Source: Streptomyces sp. TRM68367
Lineage (GTDB): Bacteria > Actinomycetota > Actinomycetes > Streptomycetales > Streptomycetaceae
Length of the DNA: 64,000 bases
Reading direction: 5' to 3'
Assembly (NCBI RefSeq): GCF_014495685.1
Contig: NZ_JACTVI010000031.1
Coordinates: 19,755 to 83,754 of the forward strand
The translations under genes and the position numbers were made by a program. The notes beneath the pieces were generated by a model. That model did not search any database, was not told the DNA's origin, and worked only from the letters and a program-made list of their open reading frames with translations. Shown here piece by piece: positions 15,664 to 23,720 of the stretch; position 1 is the stretch's first letter, and every line of letters starts with the position of its first letter.

Positions 15664-16455
15664 TTACCTGGTGCCGGTGGGTGCCTGCGGCAGCATCGGG
15701 TTCTCCAGCCCCGCCGCGATCGTGCGCAGGTCCTTCAGCAGCGCCTCGCGGAACTCGTCGTCCAGGCGCGCCTTGAGTGTGGTGACGCTGATCGCGAACG
15801 GTGCCGAGTCGGTGCGGAAGCCCCTGACCGGCACGGCCAGGCAGAGGATGCCGGCCGTGGTCTCCTCGTCGTCGACCGCGTAGCCGCGCTCGCGGGTGAG
15901 CTTCAGGTCGGCCAGCAGGGCGGGTACGGACGTGATCGACCGCTCGCTGAGGGCCGGCAGGGGGCGGCTGCGGAGCCGGTCCTCGGCCACCGCCGGATCG
16001 AGCGCGGAGAGGATGGCCTTGCCGGTCGCGGTGCAGTTCGCGGGGAAGCGGTCGCCGATGTTGGCGGTCAGCCGCAGCGGCTGCGTGCCGTCGTACCGGC
16101 CCAGGTAGAGCACGTCCAGGCCGTCCAGTACGGCGACCCTCGCGGTCTCGCGGGAGATGTACGTGCTGCGACGGCACAGGTCGTAGAAGTCGCGCAGCTG
16201 GTCCACCGTGGACAGGTAGCGCCCGCCCAGTTCGACCAGCTTGCGCCCGAGGGTGAAGCCCGTGCCGTTGCGCGTGATCATGCCTGCCGCCTCCAGTGAG
16301 GCGCACAGGTTGCCCGTCGAGGACTTCGGCAGTCCCAGGGCGCGCGCCATCTCGCTGACCGAGAGTGGGCGGCCCTCCGCCTCGCCGAGCGTGTCGAGGA
16401 TCGCCACGGCTCGCGTCACCGCGGGAACAAGACTTCCCGGATCGCTTGCGCTCAC
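15664..16455 (-). CDS. IclR-family transcriptional regulator
   Basis: A 263-residue IclR protein. The N-terminal winged helix-turn-helix spans about residues 8-65 (VPAVTRAVAILDTLGEAEGR, VSEMARALGLPKSSTGNLCA) and the C-terminal effector domain follows with VLYLGRYDGTQPLR, GKAILSALDP and AVPVRGFRTDSAPFAISVTT. The start is placed at the GTG at 16455, preceded by GGTGGAG at good distance; another GTG four codons upstream (16467) is possible. It is divergent from the cyclase-family gene and stands between the importer and the catabolic genes, so it is the likely local regulator responding to a pathway intermediate. Confidence 0.92.
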   Translation of the reverse strand: MSASDPGSLVPAVTRAVAILDTLGEAEGRPLSVSEMARALGLPKSSTGNLCASLEAAGMITRNGTGFTLGRKLVELGGRYLSTVDQLRDFYDLCRRSTYISRETARVAVLDGLDVLYLGRYDGTQPLRLTANIGDRFPANCTATGKAILSALDPAVAEDRLRSRPLPALSERSITSVPALLADLKLTRERGYAVDDEETTAGILCLAVPVRGFRTDSAPFAISVTTLKARLDDEFREALLKDLRTIAAGLENPMLPQAPTGTR

Positions 16456-16472
16456 CAGCAACTCCACCCATC

Positions 16473-16481
16473 ATTCTGTTC
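16473..16481. promoter_or_regulatory. Candidate operator word in the iclR/cyclase divergent promoter
   Basis: ATTCTGTTC lies just upstream of the IclR start, followed by CGTTCAGCAT (16484-16493), which recurs as CGTACAGCAT at 22809-22818. It would suit autoregulation of the IclR gene and control of the divergent catabolic genes. Confidence 0.4.
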
Positions 16482-16646
16482 GTCGTTCAGCATGTTGTTA
16501 TTGTCCCTCGTGCGACCCCGAACGACAATGCCGTCGGCGCATGCTTTGCCGTCGAGACCTCCCGATCCTGCCGGGACCTCTCGACCGTAGCGCGCCCATG
16601 GGGCCGGCCGACGACATCCATCGAGCCTTGGAGCGCTGAACATCCC

Positions 16647-17633
16647 ATGACCAGCAGCCCGCACGAATCCCCCCACCCCGGTTCCCCGCACCTGGACTGC
16701 TCCGCCCTCCCCGACAACGGCCCCGCGCTGACGCGCCAGGAGTTCGACGCCCTGTTCGACTCGGTAGGCACCTGGGGCCGCTGGACCCCCGCGGACCGCG
16801 GCGCCTGGAACCGCGTCACCCCCGAGCACGTACGGCGGGCCACCGCTCTCGTCCGTACCGGCACCACCGTCCCCATGGCCCTGCCCTGGAACACCGTGCC
16901 CGGCCCGGACAACGGCAAGCCCGCCCTGCACTACATGTCCGACCTCGGCGACGTCGAGGCCCCCGAGCCTTCCTGCCACAAGGACTTCATCGCCGTCGAC
17001 TACCACGGCAAGGGAGTCAGCCACCTCGACGCGCTCTCCCACATCGCCTACCGCGGGCAGCTCTACGACGGCCGCACCGCACGCGAGGCCGTCGACGCGG
17101 CCGGCGCCCACTTCGGCGCCGTCTCCTCCCTCGGCCCCCTGGTCACCAAGGGTGTTCTCCTCGACCTGCCCGCCGTTCTCGGCACCGACTGGCTGGAGCC
17201 GGGCCGGGCCGTGCACGCCGAGGACGTCCTGGCCGCCGAGAAGGCGCTCGGCGTGACCATCGCCGAGGGCGACGCCGTACTGCTGCGCTCCGGGCACTTC
17301 CGCCGCCGCGCCGAACTCGGCGCCTGGAACCCGGACAACGCCAGCGCCGGTCTCCACGTGGACGCGATGCCGCTGCTGGCCGAGCGCGGGATCGCCCTGC
17401 TCGGCGGCGACGGCGACAGCGACGTACGGCCGTCGCCGGTCGAGGGCCTGCACTCTCCCGTGCACGCGCTCGCCATCACCGCGATGGGCGTGCCCCTGCT
17501 GGACAACCTGGACCTCGAACCGCTCTCGACGGCGTGCGCCGAGGCCTCCAGGCACGAGTTCCTGATGGTCGTCGCGCCGCTGAACATCCCCGGCGGCACG
17601 GGCTCGCCCGTCAACCCGATCGCGGTGCTGTGA
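16647..17633 (+). CDS. Cyclase family protein (kynurenine formamidase-like fold)
   Basis: A 328-residue member of the cyclase family (PF04199), metal-dependent hydrolases that include arylformamidase and isatin hydrolase. FIAVDYHGKGVSHLDALSHI near residues 112-131 carries the HxxGTHxDxxxH-type metal motif in the form YHGKGVSHLDALSH; LRSGHFRRR near residue 213 and the HSPVHALAITAMGVPLLDNL block near residue 278 are also typical of the longer bacterial members. The ATG at 16647 opens the catabolic operon divergent from iclR. In this context it might open a sugar-acid lactone or a similar ring; that is inference. Confidence 0.85.
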   Translation: MTSSPHESPHPGSPHLDCSALPDNGPALTRQEFDALFDSVGTWGRWTPADRGAWNRVTPEHVRRATALVRTGTTVPMALPWNTVPGPDNGKPALHYMSDLGDVEAPEPSCHKDFIAVDYHGKGVSHLDALSHIAYRGQLYDGRTAREAVDAAGAHFGAVSSLGPLVTKGVLLDLPAVLGTDWLEPGRAVHAEDVLAAEKALGVTIAEGDAVLLRSGHFRRRAELGAWNPDNASAGLHVDAMPLLAERGIALLGGDGDSDVRPSPVEGLHSPVHALAITAMGVPLLDNLDLEPLSTACAEASRHEFLMVVAPLNIPGGTGSPVNPIAVL

Positions 17634-18691
17634 TGACGGGCGAACGCTTCACCGCCGGCGTCAGCCGGGACTTCCTGGACGCCCACGGCCGCAACGTATG
17701 GGGGGACATCCGGCTCGGCGAGCTGGACGCCGCGGGTGTCGACTGGCACTACCTGCCGCGCGACACCGGCGAACTGCTCGCGGCCGACGTCGACGGACTC
17801 GACGCCGTCCTGTTCGCGGGGCCCGCCGTCACTGAGCGCACCTTCGCGGGCGCCGCCCGCCCGCCGGCGCTGTTCGCCCGCTTCGGCGTCGGCTACGACA
17901 CCGTCGACCTCGACGCGTGCACGCGCCACGGCTCCCTGGTCACCATCACACCGGACGGTGCCCGCCGACCGGTCGCCACCGCCGCGCTCACCCTGCTGCT
18001 GGCCGTCCTGCACAACCTCGCCGCCAAGGACCGGCTGGTGCGGGAGGCACGCTGGGCCGAGAAGGAGCAGTGGATGGGCCTCGGCCTCACCGGCCGCCGC
18101 GTCGGTCTGCTCGGCCTCGGCAACACGGCTCGCGATCTGGTCGGTCTGCTGCGGCCGTTCGAGGTCGACGTCGTGGCGTACGACCCGTACTGCCCGCCGG
18201 AGACGGCCGAGGAGCTGGGCGTCCGGCTGGCGGACGCCGACACGGTGATGGCCGAGGCCGACGCCGTGATCGTGATGTGCGCGCTCACCGAGGAGACACA
18301 CCACCTCGTCGACGCGCGACGGCTGTCCCTGATGATGCGGACGGCCGTACTGCTGAACGTGGCGCGCGGACCGATCGTCGACGAAGCCGCACTGGTCGAG
18401 GCGCTGCGACTGCGCCGCATTCGCGCGGCGGGCCTCGACGTGTTCGAGACCGAGCCGCCCGCCCCCGGACACCCGCTGCTCACCCTGGACAACGTCACCC
18501 TCAGCCCGCACGCCCTCGCCTGGACCGACGAGATGTCCGCCGGGAACGGCGGCAGCGCCGTCCGGGCCGTCCTGGACGTGGCGGCGGGCCGCGTCCCGCG
18601 GTTCGTCGTCAACCGCGCGGTGCTCGACGAGCCACGGCTCGTGGACCGCCTGGGCTCACGGGCGGCTGCGCGGACCGAGGCCCCGGTATGA
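17633..18691 (+). CDS. D-2-hydroxyacid dehydrogenase (phosphoglycerate dehydrogenase-like)
   Basis: A 352-residue NAD(P)-dependent D-2-hydroxyacid dehydrogenase. The Rossmann motif is LTGRRVGLLGLGNTARDLVG near residue 155; ARGPIVDEAALVEAL and AAGLDVFETEPPAPGHPL (with the catalytic Glu) follow, and SPHALAWTDE contains the catalytic His. It starts with ATG overlapping the cyclase stop (TGATG). It may reduce or oxidise a 2-keto acid arising in the hexonate pathway. It is distinct from the second 2-hydroxyacid dehydrogenase at 25656. Confidence 0.92.
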   Translation: MTGERFTAGVSRDFLDAHGRNVWGDIRLGELDAAGVDWHYLPRDTGELLAADVDGLDAVLFAGPAVTERTFAGAARPPALFARFGVGYDTVDLDACTRHGSLVTITPDGARRPVATAALTLLLAVLHNLAAKDRLVREARWAEKEQWMGLGLTGRRVGLLGLGNTARDLVGLLRPFEVDVVAYDPYCPPETAEELGVRLADADTVMAEADAVIVMCALTEETHHLVDARRLSLMMRTAVLLNVARGPIVDEAALVEALRLRRIRAAGLDVFETEPPAPGHPLLTLDNVTLSPHALAWTDEMSAGNGGSAVRAVLDVAAGRVPRFVVNRAVLDEPRLVDRLGSRAAARTEAPV

Positions 18692-19587
18692 GCGGGCAGC
18701 CGCGGACGGTCGGCTTCGTCGGGCTCGGCGCGATGGGGCTGCCGATGGCGCTGAACCTCGCCAAGGCCGGGTTCGACGTCCTGGCCTGGAACCGCAGCCG
18801 TCCCGCGCTGGACGCCGCAGCAGCCGCAGGCTGTCGTATCGCCGAAAGCCCGGCCGAGGTGGGCGCCGCGGCGCCGGTCGTGCTCACCATGCTGCCCGAC
18901 CTGCCACAAGTCACCGATGTCGTAGGCGCGTTGCTCAGCGCGGACCCGGTCTCGGACACGCTCGTCGTGATGGGCACCGTCTCCCCGGTCGGCGTACGGG
19001 AGTTGGCCGTGCAACTGCGGGCCCGACGCGTCGCGGTCGTCGACGCTCCCGTCAGCGGCGGCGTGACCGGTGCCCGCGACGCCGCCCTGTCGATCATGGC
19101 GGGCGGGGCCCTGGACACCGTCGAGCGGGTCCGCCCGTACCTGGCGGCGATGGGCTCGACCGTACGGCACATGGGAGACGTCGGCGCCGGCTCACTCGCC
19201 AAGGCCTGCAACCAACTCGTCGTCGCGGGGACCCTGGTGGCCCTCGCCGAGGCCGTGGTCCTCGGCGAGCGCGGCGGTCTCGAACCGGCCGCACTCCTCG
19301 ACGTACTGGGGGGCGGACTCGCCTCCTCCGAAGTACTGGCACAGAAGCAACGCCACCTCGCCGAAAGCGACTTCACTCCCTCGGGTCCCGCCCGTTACCT
19401 CCACAAGGACCTCGGATTCGTGCTGGACAGCGCGGCCGCCAAGGACCTGACCCTGCCGCTGTCCGGCACGGTCGCCCGCCTGTACGCGGAGGTCGAGGCG
19501 CAGGGACTCGGCGACCTGGACAACAGCGTCGTCCTGGAACTCCTGCGCGGCCCCGGCACCCACCACCCGCACCACTCGAAGGACTGA
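18688..19587 (+). CDS. 3-hydroxyisobutyrate dehydrogenase-family oxidoreductase (first copy)
   Basis: A 299-residue beta-hydroxyacid dehydrogenase. VGFVGLGAMGLPMALNLAKA (residues 8-27) is the NAD-binding motif; DAPVSGGVTGARDAALSIMA near residue 117 is the substrate-binding block and GSLAKACNQLVVAGTLVALA near residue 167 contains the catalytic Lys. The ATG overlaps the previous stop. The family covers tartronate semialdehyde reductase, sulfolactaldehyde and hydroxyisobutyrate enzymes; the substrate here is probably a hydroxyacid of the sugar-acid route. A second family member lies at 22836. Confidence 0.92.
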   Translation: MSGQPRTVGFVGLGAMGLPMALNLAKAGFDVLAWNRSRPALDAAAAAGCRIAESPAEVGAAAPVVLTMLPDLPQVTDVVGALLSADPVSDTLVVMGTVSPVGVRELAVQLRARRVAVVDAPVSGGVTGARDAALSIMAGGALDTVERVRPYLAAMGSTVRHMGDVGAGSLAKACNQLVVAGTLVALAEAVVLGERGGLEPAALLDVLGGGLASSEVLAQKQRHLAESDFTPSGPARYLHKDLGFVLDSAAAKDLTLPLSGTVARLYAEVEAQGLGDLDNSVVLELLRGPGTHHPHHSKD

Positions 19588-19590
19588 CCA

Positions 19591-20484
19591 ATGCAGGTAG
19601 GAATCGTCGGACTCGGACGCATGGGCGGCAACATGGCGGCCCGCTGGCGGGACGCCGGACACGAAGTGCTCGGCTACAGCCGCACCTCCCCGGACCGTGA
19701 TGTGACGTCCCTGGAGGAAATGGCGGAGAAGCTCGCCGCCCCGCGCGTGGTGTGGCTCATGCTGCCCGCGGGCGAGCCGACCCGTCAGGCCCTGCGGGAC
19801 CTGGCCGGGCTGCTGTCCCCCGGGGATGTGGTCGTGGAAGGCGGCAACTCACGTTTCAGCGACGACCCCCAGCACGCCCGACTGCTCGCCGAGCACGGCA
19901 TCGGCTACGTCGACTGCGGCGTCAGCGGCGGGGTGTGGGGCCGGGAGAACGGCTACGCGGTGATGTGCGGCGGCGAGGACGAGCACGTGCGGAAGGTGTG
20001 GCCGTTGCTGCAGTCGCTCGCTCCGGAAGAGGATGGGCTGGTCCACGCGGGCCCGGTGGGCGCCGGTCACTACGCCAAGATGGTCCACAACGGCATCGAG
20101 TACGGCATGATGCAGGCCCTCGCCGAGGGCTACGAGCTGCTGGAGGCCTGCGAGTACGTGCCCGACGTCCCCAAGGTGCTCGCCTCCTGGCGGCACGGCA
20201 CGGTGGTCCGCTCCTGGCTCCTCGACCTACAGGTGCGGGCCCTGGAGGAGGATCCCGAACTGGCCGCCCTGTCCGGCCGGGTGGACGACTCGGGGGAGGG
20301 CCGCTGGACGGTCGAGGAGGCCGTACGCCTCGCGGTCTGCGCACCGGCCATGACCGCCGCGCTCTACGCCCGCTTCGCCTCCCGCAAGCCGGACGCCGCC
20401 CAGTTGAAGGCGCTGGCGGCGATGCGGCAGCAGTTCGGCGGCCACGCTGTGCATGCCGCGCCGGCGCCCGCCGGCCAGGGCTGA
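19591..20484 (+). CDS. gnd: 6-phosphogluconate dehydrogenase, decarboxylating (short NAD-type)
   Basis: A 297-residue enzyme converting 6-phosphogluconate to ribulose 5-phosphate and CO2. MQVGIVGLGRMGGNMAARWR binds the dinucleotide; VDCGVSGGVWGRENGYAVMC (near residues 106-125) is the substrate loop, and GAGHYAKMVHNGIEYGMMQA (residues 153-172) holds the catalytic Lys and the HNGIEY signature. At about 300 residues it is the short form, usually NAD-preferring, rather than the 470-residue pentose-phosphate enzyme. It begins three bases after the previous stop. With the kinase at 21192 it forms the lower end of gluconate catabolism. Confidence 0.93.
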   Translation: MQVGIVGLGRMGGNMAARWRDAGHEVLGYSRTSPDRDVTSLEEMAEKLAAPRVVWLMLPAGEPTRQALRDLAGLLSPGDVVVEGGNSRFSDDPQHARLLAEHGIGYVDCGVSGGVWGRENGYAVMCGGEDEHVRKVWPLLQSLAPEEDGLVHAGPVGAGHYAKMVHNGIEYGMMQALAEGYELLEACEYVPDVPKVLASWRHGTVVRSWLLDLQVRALEEDPELAALSGRVDDSGEGRWTVEEAVRLAVCAPAMTAALYARFASRKPDAAQLKALAAMRQQFGGHAVHAAPAPAGQG

Positions 20485-20652
20485 CGTCCCGTCGCCCACC
20501 TGGTCCGGCGATTCCGGACCCCGTTCCGCGCAGCCGGACCAACCACGACGGAGCACCGCGTGGACCGGGGGACGCTTCCCACCGCCCACGCGTCCCAGCC
20601 GTAGCGGTGGACCGCCCAGGCGCGTGCGCCGCGTTGGAGAGCGAAGGACGAC

Positions 20653-21140
20653 ATGCGTACGGAAGAAGACGAAAGAAGTCAGACTGACGCTCCATCCGTG
20701 AGCCGCCGGGGCTTTCTGGCTTCGGCGGCAGCCGTCGGCACGGTGGCCGCGGTCGCGCCACGTGCCGTACCCGCCGCGGCTGCCCCGATCGCCGACACGA
20801 CTGAGTACACGGAGAACCCGGCTGCGTCGACACGCCGGCCGGCAGGGGGTACGACCGGCGTGTCGAAGCCCCGATACCGGACCCTCACCTCTTACCTGGA
20901 CCCGCTGCCCATCCCCCCGACCGTCGAAAAGGCCCGTGAAGCGTCGCCGTCAGCGGCGGCTCCGGCGACACCGCCGGCGTTTCGTACGCCACCATCCGGA
21001 TGCGCACCACACGGGCACGACTCCACTCACAGCTTCCGCCCACTCCCCTCTGGGCCTACGACGGTCACTTCCCGGGCCCCACGATCGAGGTCCGCCGCGG
21101 TGAATGGCTCCGCGTCACCTGGAAGTGGCCCGGCCCCAGG
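20653..21140 (+). pseudogene. 5' remnant of a multicopper oxidase gene, frameshifted and truncated
   Basis: An ATG at 20653 starts a TAT signal (SRRGFLASAAAVGTVAAVAP) and RYRTLTSYLDPLPIPPTV, as in bacterial laccase-like enzymes. The frame is lost at about 20960-21000; the next frame then gives PLWAYDGHFPGPTIEVRRGE and WLRVTW, the first cupredoxin domain of multicopper oxidases. Similarity stops near 21140, before any copper-binding histidine of the later domains. The fragment lies in the convergent gap between gnd and the kinase gene and cannot encode an active enzyme. Confidence 0.75.
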
Positions 21141-21191
21141 GGGCGAACCTGCGGTGGAGCGGCCTGTCCAATGAACTCCGTCCGGGATCTC

Positions 21192-22676
21192 TCAGTGCGC
21201 CGCGCGCAGGAGCCGGTACAACTGCTCGGTGAGCGGCCGGGCGGCGGCCATCTGGCGGGCCGCCACCGGATCGGGGAACACAGTCCGGTGGGCGCGTGCC
21301 TCCGCCTGAACCGGAGCCGACGTGAGCGTCGGCAGGCCGCCGAGCGCGCGCCGGCCGAGCAGCGCGGCTCCGTGACCGGACCCCGCCGCATCGTCGATGA
21401 TCTCCAACGGCATGTCGAGGGCTGCGGCCATGACCTCCGCCCAGAGCGGGGAGCGCAGGGCGCCGCCCGTGGCCCGTACCGTCGAGACGGGTGCGCCTGC
21501 GGTCGGCATCGAGTCGCGGACCAGGGCCAGTTGCTGCCCGACCCCCTCGATCAACGCCCTGGTCATATGGGCCCGGCCGTGCCCGCGGCGCAGGCCGATC
21601 AGGGCGCCGCGGGCGTCCGGGTCCCACCACGGCGCACGTTCGCCGAGCAGGTGGGGGAGTGCGACCAGGCCCTCGGCGCCGGGCTCGACCTCGGCCGCCT
21701 CGTTGAGGAGGTCGGCGACGTCGACCCCGCCGAAGGAGTCGGCGGCCCACTGGGCGACGACCCCGGCGTTGCTGACCGCGCCGCCGAGCACCCACAGGCC
21801 GTCGGCCAGGTAGTAACAGAACACCCGGCACTGCTCGTCCACGCCCGGCCGGTCGCGTACGACCCGGAGCGCGCCGCTGGTGCCGAGGGACAGCGCGGCG
21901 GTCGCGGGGGCGGTGGCGCCGACGGCGAGATTCGCCAGCGGACCGTCCCCCGCGCCCGCGACCACGGGCAGGCCCGAGGGGAGCCCCAGCACGGCGGCCG
22001 GTTCGGAACACAGGGCGAACACAGCCGTGGGTGGTACGAGTTCGGGCAGCCGCCCCGCGGACACTCCGGCGACCTCCAGTGCGGGCGGGTGCCAGTCCGT
22101 GGTGTGCATGTTCATCAGCCCGGTGGCCGAGGCACAGGAGAGGTCCGTCACCAGGCGACCGGTCAGCATCGACAGGACGTAGTCCTTCAGACCGCACCAG
22201 ACGGCCGCGCGCCGGGCGAGTCCCGGCTCACGGGCGCCGAACCAGGCGAGCTTGGTCAACGGAGTCATCGGGTGCACGGGGGTGCCGGTCGCCCGGTGCA
22301 GCTCCTCACCGCCCGCGCCGTCCGCGCGCAGGCGGCGCGCGACGTCGGCCGAGCGGGTGTCGGCCCAGCTCAGAGCCGGGGTCAGCGGGGCGCCCGAGGC
22401 GTCGAGCGCGAGCAGTGTGTGCAGGGCGGCGCTGAACGACAGGCCGCTCACCGTGTGTCCGTGGCGCGCGCACGCCGCGGCGCTCTCGCGCACCGCCTCG
22501 ATCACTGCGCCCAGTACGGCTTCGGGGTTGTGCACAGCCGCGCCGTCCGGCGTGCTCCGCAGGGGTGTCGCCCGCTCGACCGTCGACACCGGTCGGAGGG
22601 CGCCGTCCACCGCGACCACCTTCGTCGCGGTGGTGCCCAGATCGATGCCGAGCACCACCTCGCCCGCGCGCTGCAT
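21192..22676 (-). CDS. FGGY-family carbohydrate kinase, probably gluconokinase
   Basis: A 494-residue sugar kinase of the FGGY (xylulokinase/gluconokinase) family. VLGIDLGTTATKVVAVD at residues 8-24 is the first phosphate loop; the second FGGY signature lies in the C-terminal half around ALIEGVGQQLALVRDSM and RATGGALRSPLWAEVMAAAL with the conserved GGAL..SPLW. The start at 22676 follows CGGAGAC. It faces gnd across an oxidase remnant and is divergent from a dehydrogenase. Placement among IdnD, IdnO and Gnd favours gluconate as substrate, as for the FGGY-type GntK of Bacillus; xylulose cannot be excluded from sequence alone. Confidence 0.88.
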   Translation of the reverse strand: MQRAGEVVLGIDLGTTATKVVAVDGALRPVSTVERATPLRSTPDGAAVHNPEAVLGAVIEAVRESAAACARHGHTVSGLSFSAALHTLLALDASGAPLTPALSWADTRSADVARRLRADGAGGEELHRATGTPVHPMTPLTKLAWFGAREPGLARRAAVWCGLKDYVLSMLTGRLVTDLSCASATGLMNMHTTDWHPPALEVAGVSAGRLPELVPPTAVFALCSEPAAVLGLPSGLPVVAGAGDGPLANLAVGATAPATAALSLGTSGALRVVRDRPGVDEQCRVFCYYLADGLWVLGGAVSNAGVVAQWAADSFGGVDVADLLNEAAEVEPGAEGLVALPHLLGERAPWWDPDARGALIGLRRGHGRAHMTRALIEGVGQQLALVRDSMPTAGAPVSTVRATGGALRSPLWAEVMAAALDMPLEIIDDAAGSGHGAALLGRRALGGLPTLTSAPVQAEARAHRTVFPDPVAARQMAAARPLTEQLYRLLRAAH

Positions 22677-22734
22677 GTCTGTCTCCGTTCTGGCGCCTGC
22701 CCGGACCGTAACAACATGTGGAGCATAATCCAAT

Positions 22735-22748
22735 ATACTGAACAGTAT
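22735..22748. promoter_or_regulatory. Perfect palindrome in the kinase/dehydrogenase divergent promoter
   Basis: ATACTGAACAGTAT is a perfect inverted repeat (6-bp arms, 2-bp spacer). Read on the other strand it begins ATACTGTTC, one base from the ATTCTGTTC word before iclR. It lies 59 bases upstream of the kinase start, a suitable repressor or activator site. Confidence 0.55.
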
Positions 22749-22790
22749 CGACTCCAGCATCACGCATTACTTGTCAATCTAAGAAATGCA

Positions 22791-22806
22791 GGACAGTATT
22801 CTGTTC
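22791..22806. promoter_or_regulatory. Second inverted repeat in the kinase/dehydrogenase divergent promoter
   Basis: GGACAGTATTCTGTTC has arms GGACAG and CTGTTC (five of six matches) around TATT, 30 bases before the GTG of the dehydrogenase gene. It includes the exact word ATTCTGTTC found in the iclR promoter. Together with the palindrome at 22735 it would allow one regulator to control both divergent genes. Confidence 0.5.
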
Positions 22807-22835
22807 TACGTACAGCATTTGGTTCAGGAGGCTTT

Positions 22836-23720
22836 GTGTCAGGACACAACGAAGTGGGGGTCGCCGGGCTCGGAGTCATGGGCTCGGCGATCGCCCGCCG
22901 GCTCTTGCGGCGCGAGCGCGCCGTGACGGTCTACGACATCCGACCGGACGCGATGGCCCCTCTCGCCCGCGCAGGGGCGGCCACCGCCGGTTCCGCCGCT
23001 CAACTGTCCGCCACCGCCACGGTGATCCTGTCCCTCAACACCGCCGAGATCGTCGAACGCGTCGTCTTCGGCCCGGACGGCATCCTCAGCGCCGCAACGG
23101 AGGGCGTGCTCGTCATCGATATGTCCAGCATCGACCCCGGCCGCACCCGCGACTTCGCCGAGCGCGCCGCGAAGCTGGGCGCGGGCTGGGTCGACGCGCC
23201 GCTGTCGGGCGGGGCTCCGGGCGCCGAGCGCGGCGAACTGACCCTGATGCTCGGAGGCGACGAGGAACATGTGGAGCGGGCGCTGCCCGTGCTGGGCGCG
23301 CTGGCGACACGCTTGACCCACCTCGGGCCCGCCGGATCCGGGCAGTTGGTGAAGTCCGTCAACCAGGTGCTGGTCGGCTGCGGTTTCGCCGCGCTCGCCG
23401 AGGCGGCCGCTGTGGTGCGCGCCGCGGGGCTCGCACCGCGGCAGGTGCTCACCGCTCTGACCGGTGGCAGGGCCGACTCCGCGCTGCTGCAGGAGTTCTT
23501 CGTGAAGTTCGCCGAGGCCGATCTCACGCCGACCGGCCGGGTCAGCAACATGGTCAAGGACCTGGAGGCCGCCCGCGAGTACGCCTGCTCCGTCGGCGTA
23601 CCGCTGCCGGTCACCACCACCGTCTCCGAACTGCACCGCTGGCTGGCCGCAGCCGGCCACGGCGACGCGGACAACGCGGCGTTGATGCACTACTACGGCA
23701 CTGCGGAGGTGCGGCCGTGA
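22836..23720 (+). CDS. 3-hydroxyisobutyrate dehydrogenase-family oxidoreductase (second copy)
   Basis: A 294-residue NAD(P)-dependent beta-hydroxyacid dehydrogenase beginning with GTG after AGGAGG. VGVAGLGVMGSAIARRLLRR is the cofactor loop; DAPLSGGAPGAERGELTLML near residue 120 and GSGQLVKSVNQVLVGCGFAA near residue 166 (catalytic Lys) follow. It resembles tartronate semialdehyde or L-threonate/glycerate-type reductases more than the copy at 18688, but the substrate is not decided. It opens an operon with the two idonate-pathway genes; its stop overlaps the next GTG. Confidence 0.92.
   Translation: MSGHNEVGVAGLGVMGSAIARRLLRRERAVTVYDIRPDAMAPLARAGAATAGSAAQLSATATVILSLNTAEIVERVVFGPDGILSAATEGVLVIDMSSIDPGRTRDFAERAAKLGAGWVDAPLSGGAPGAERGELTLMLGGDEEHVERALPVLGALATRLTHLGPAGSGQLVKSVNQVLVGCGFAALAEAAAVVRAAGLAPRQVLTALTGGRADSALLQEFFVKFAEADLTPTGRVSNMVKDLEAAREYACSVGVPLPVTTTVSELHRWLAAAGHGDADNAALMHYYGTAEVRP

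Noticed and set aside
16647..23720. Secondary metabolite cluster
   Set aside because: Many oxidoreductases are present but no PKS, NRPS, terpene synthase or RiPP enzyme; the set is explained by sugar-acid catabolism.
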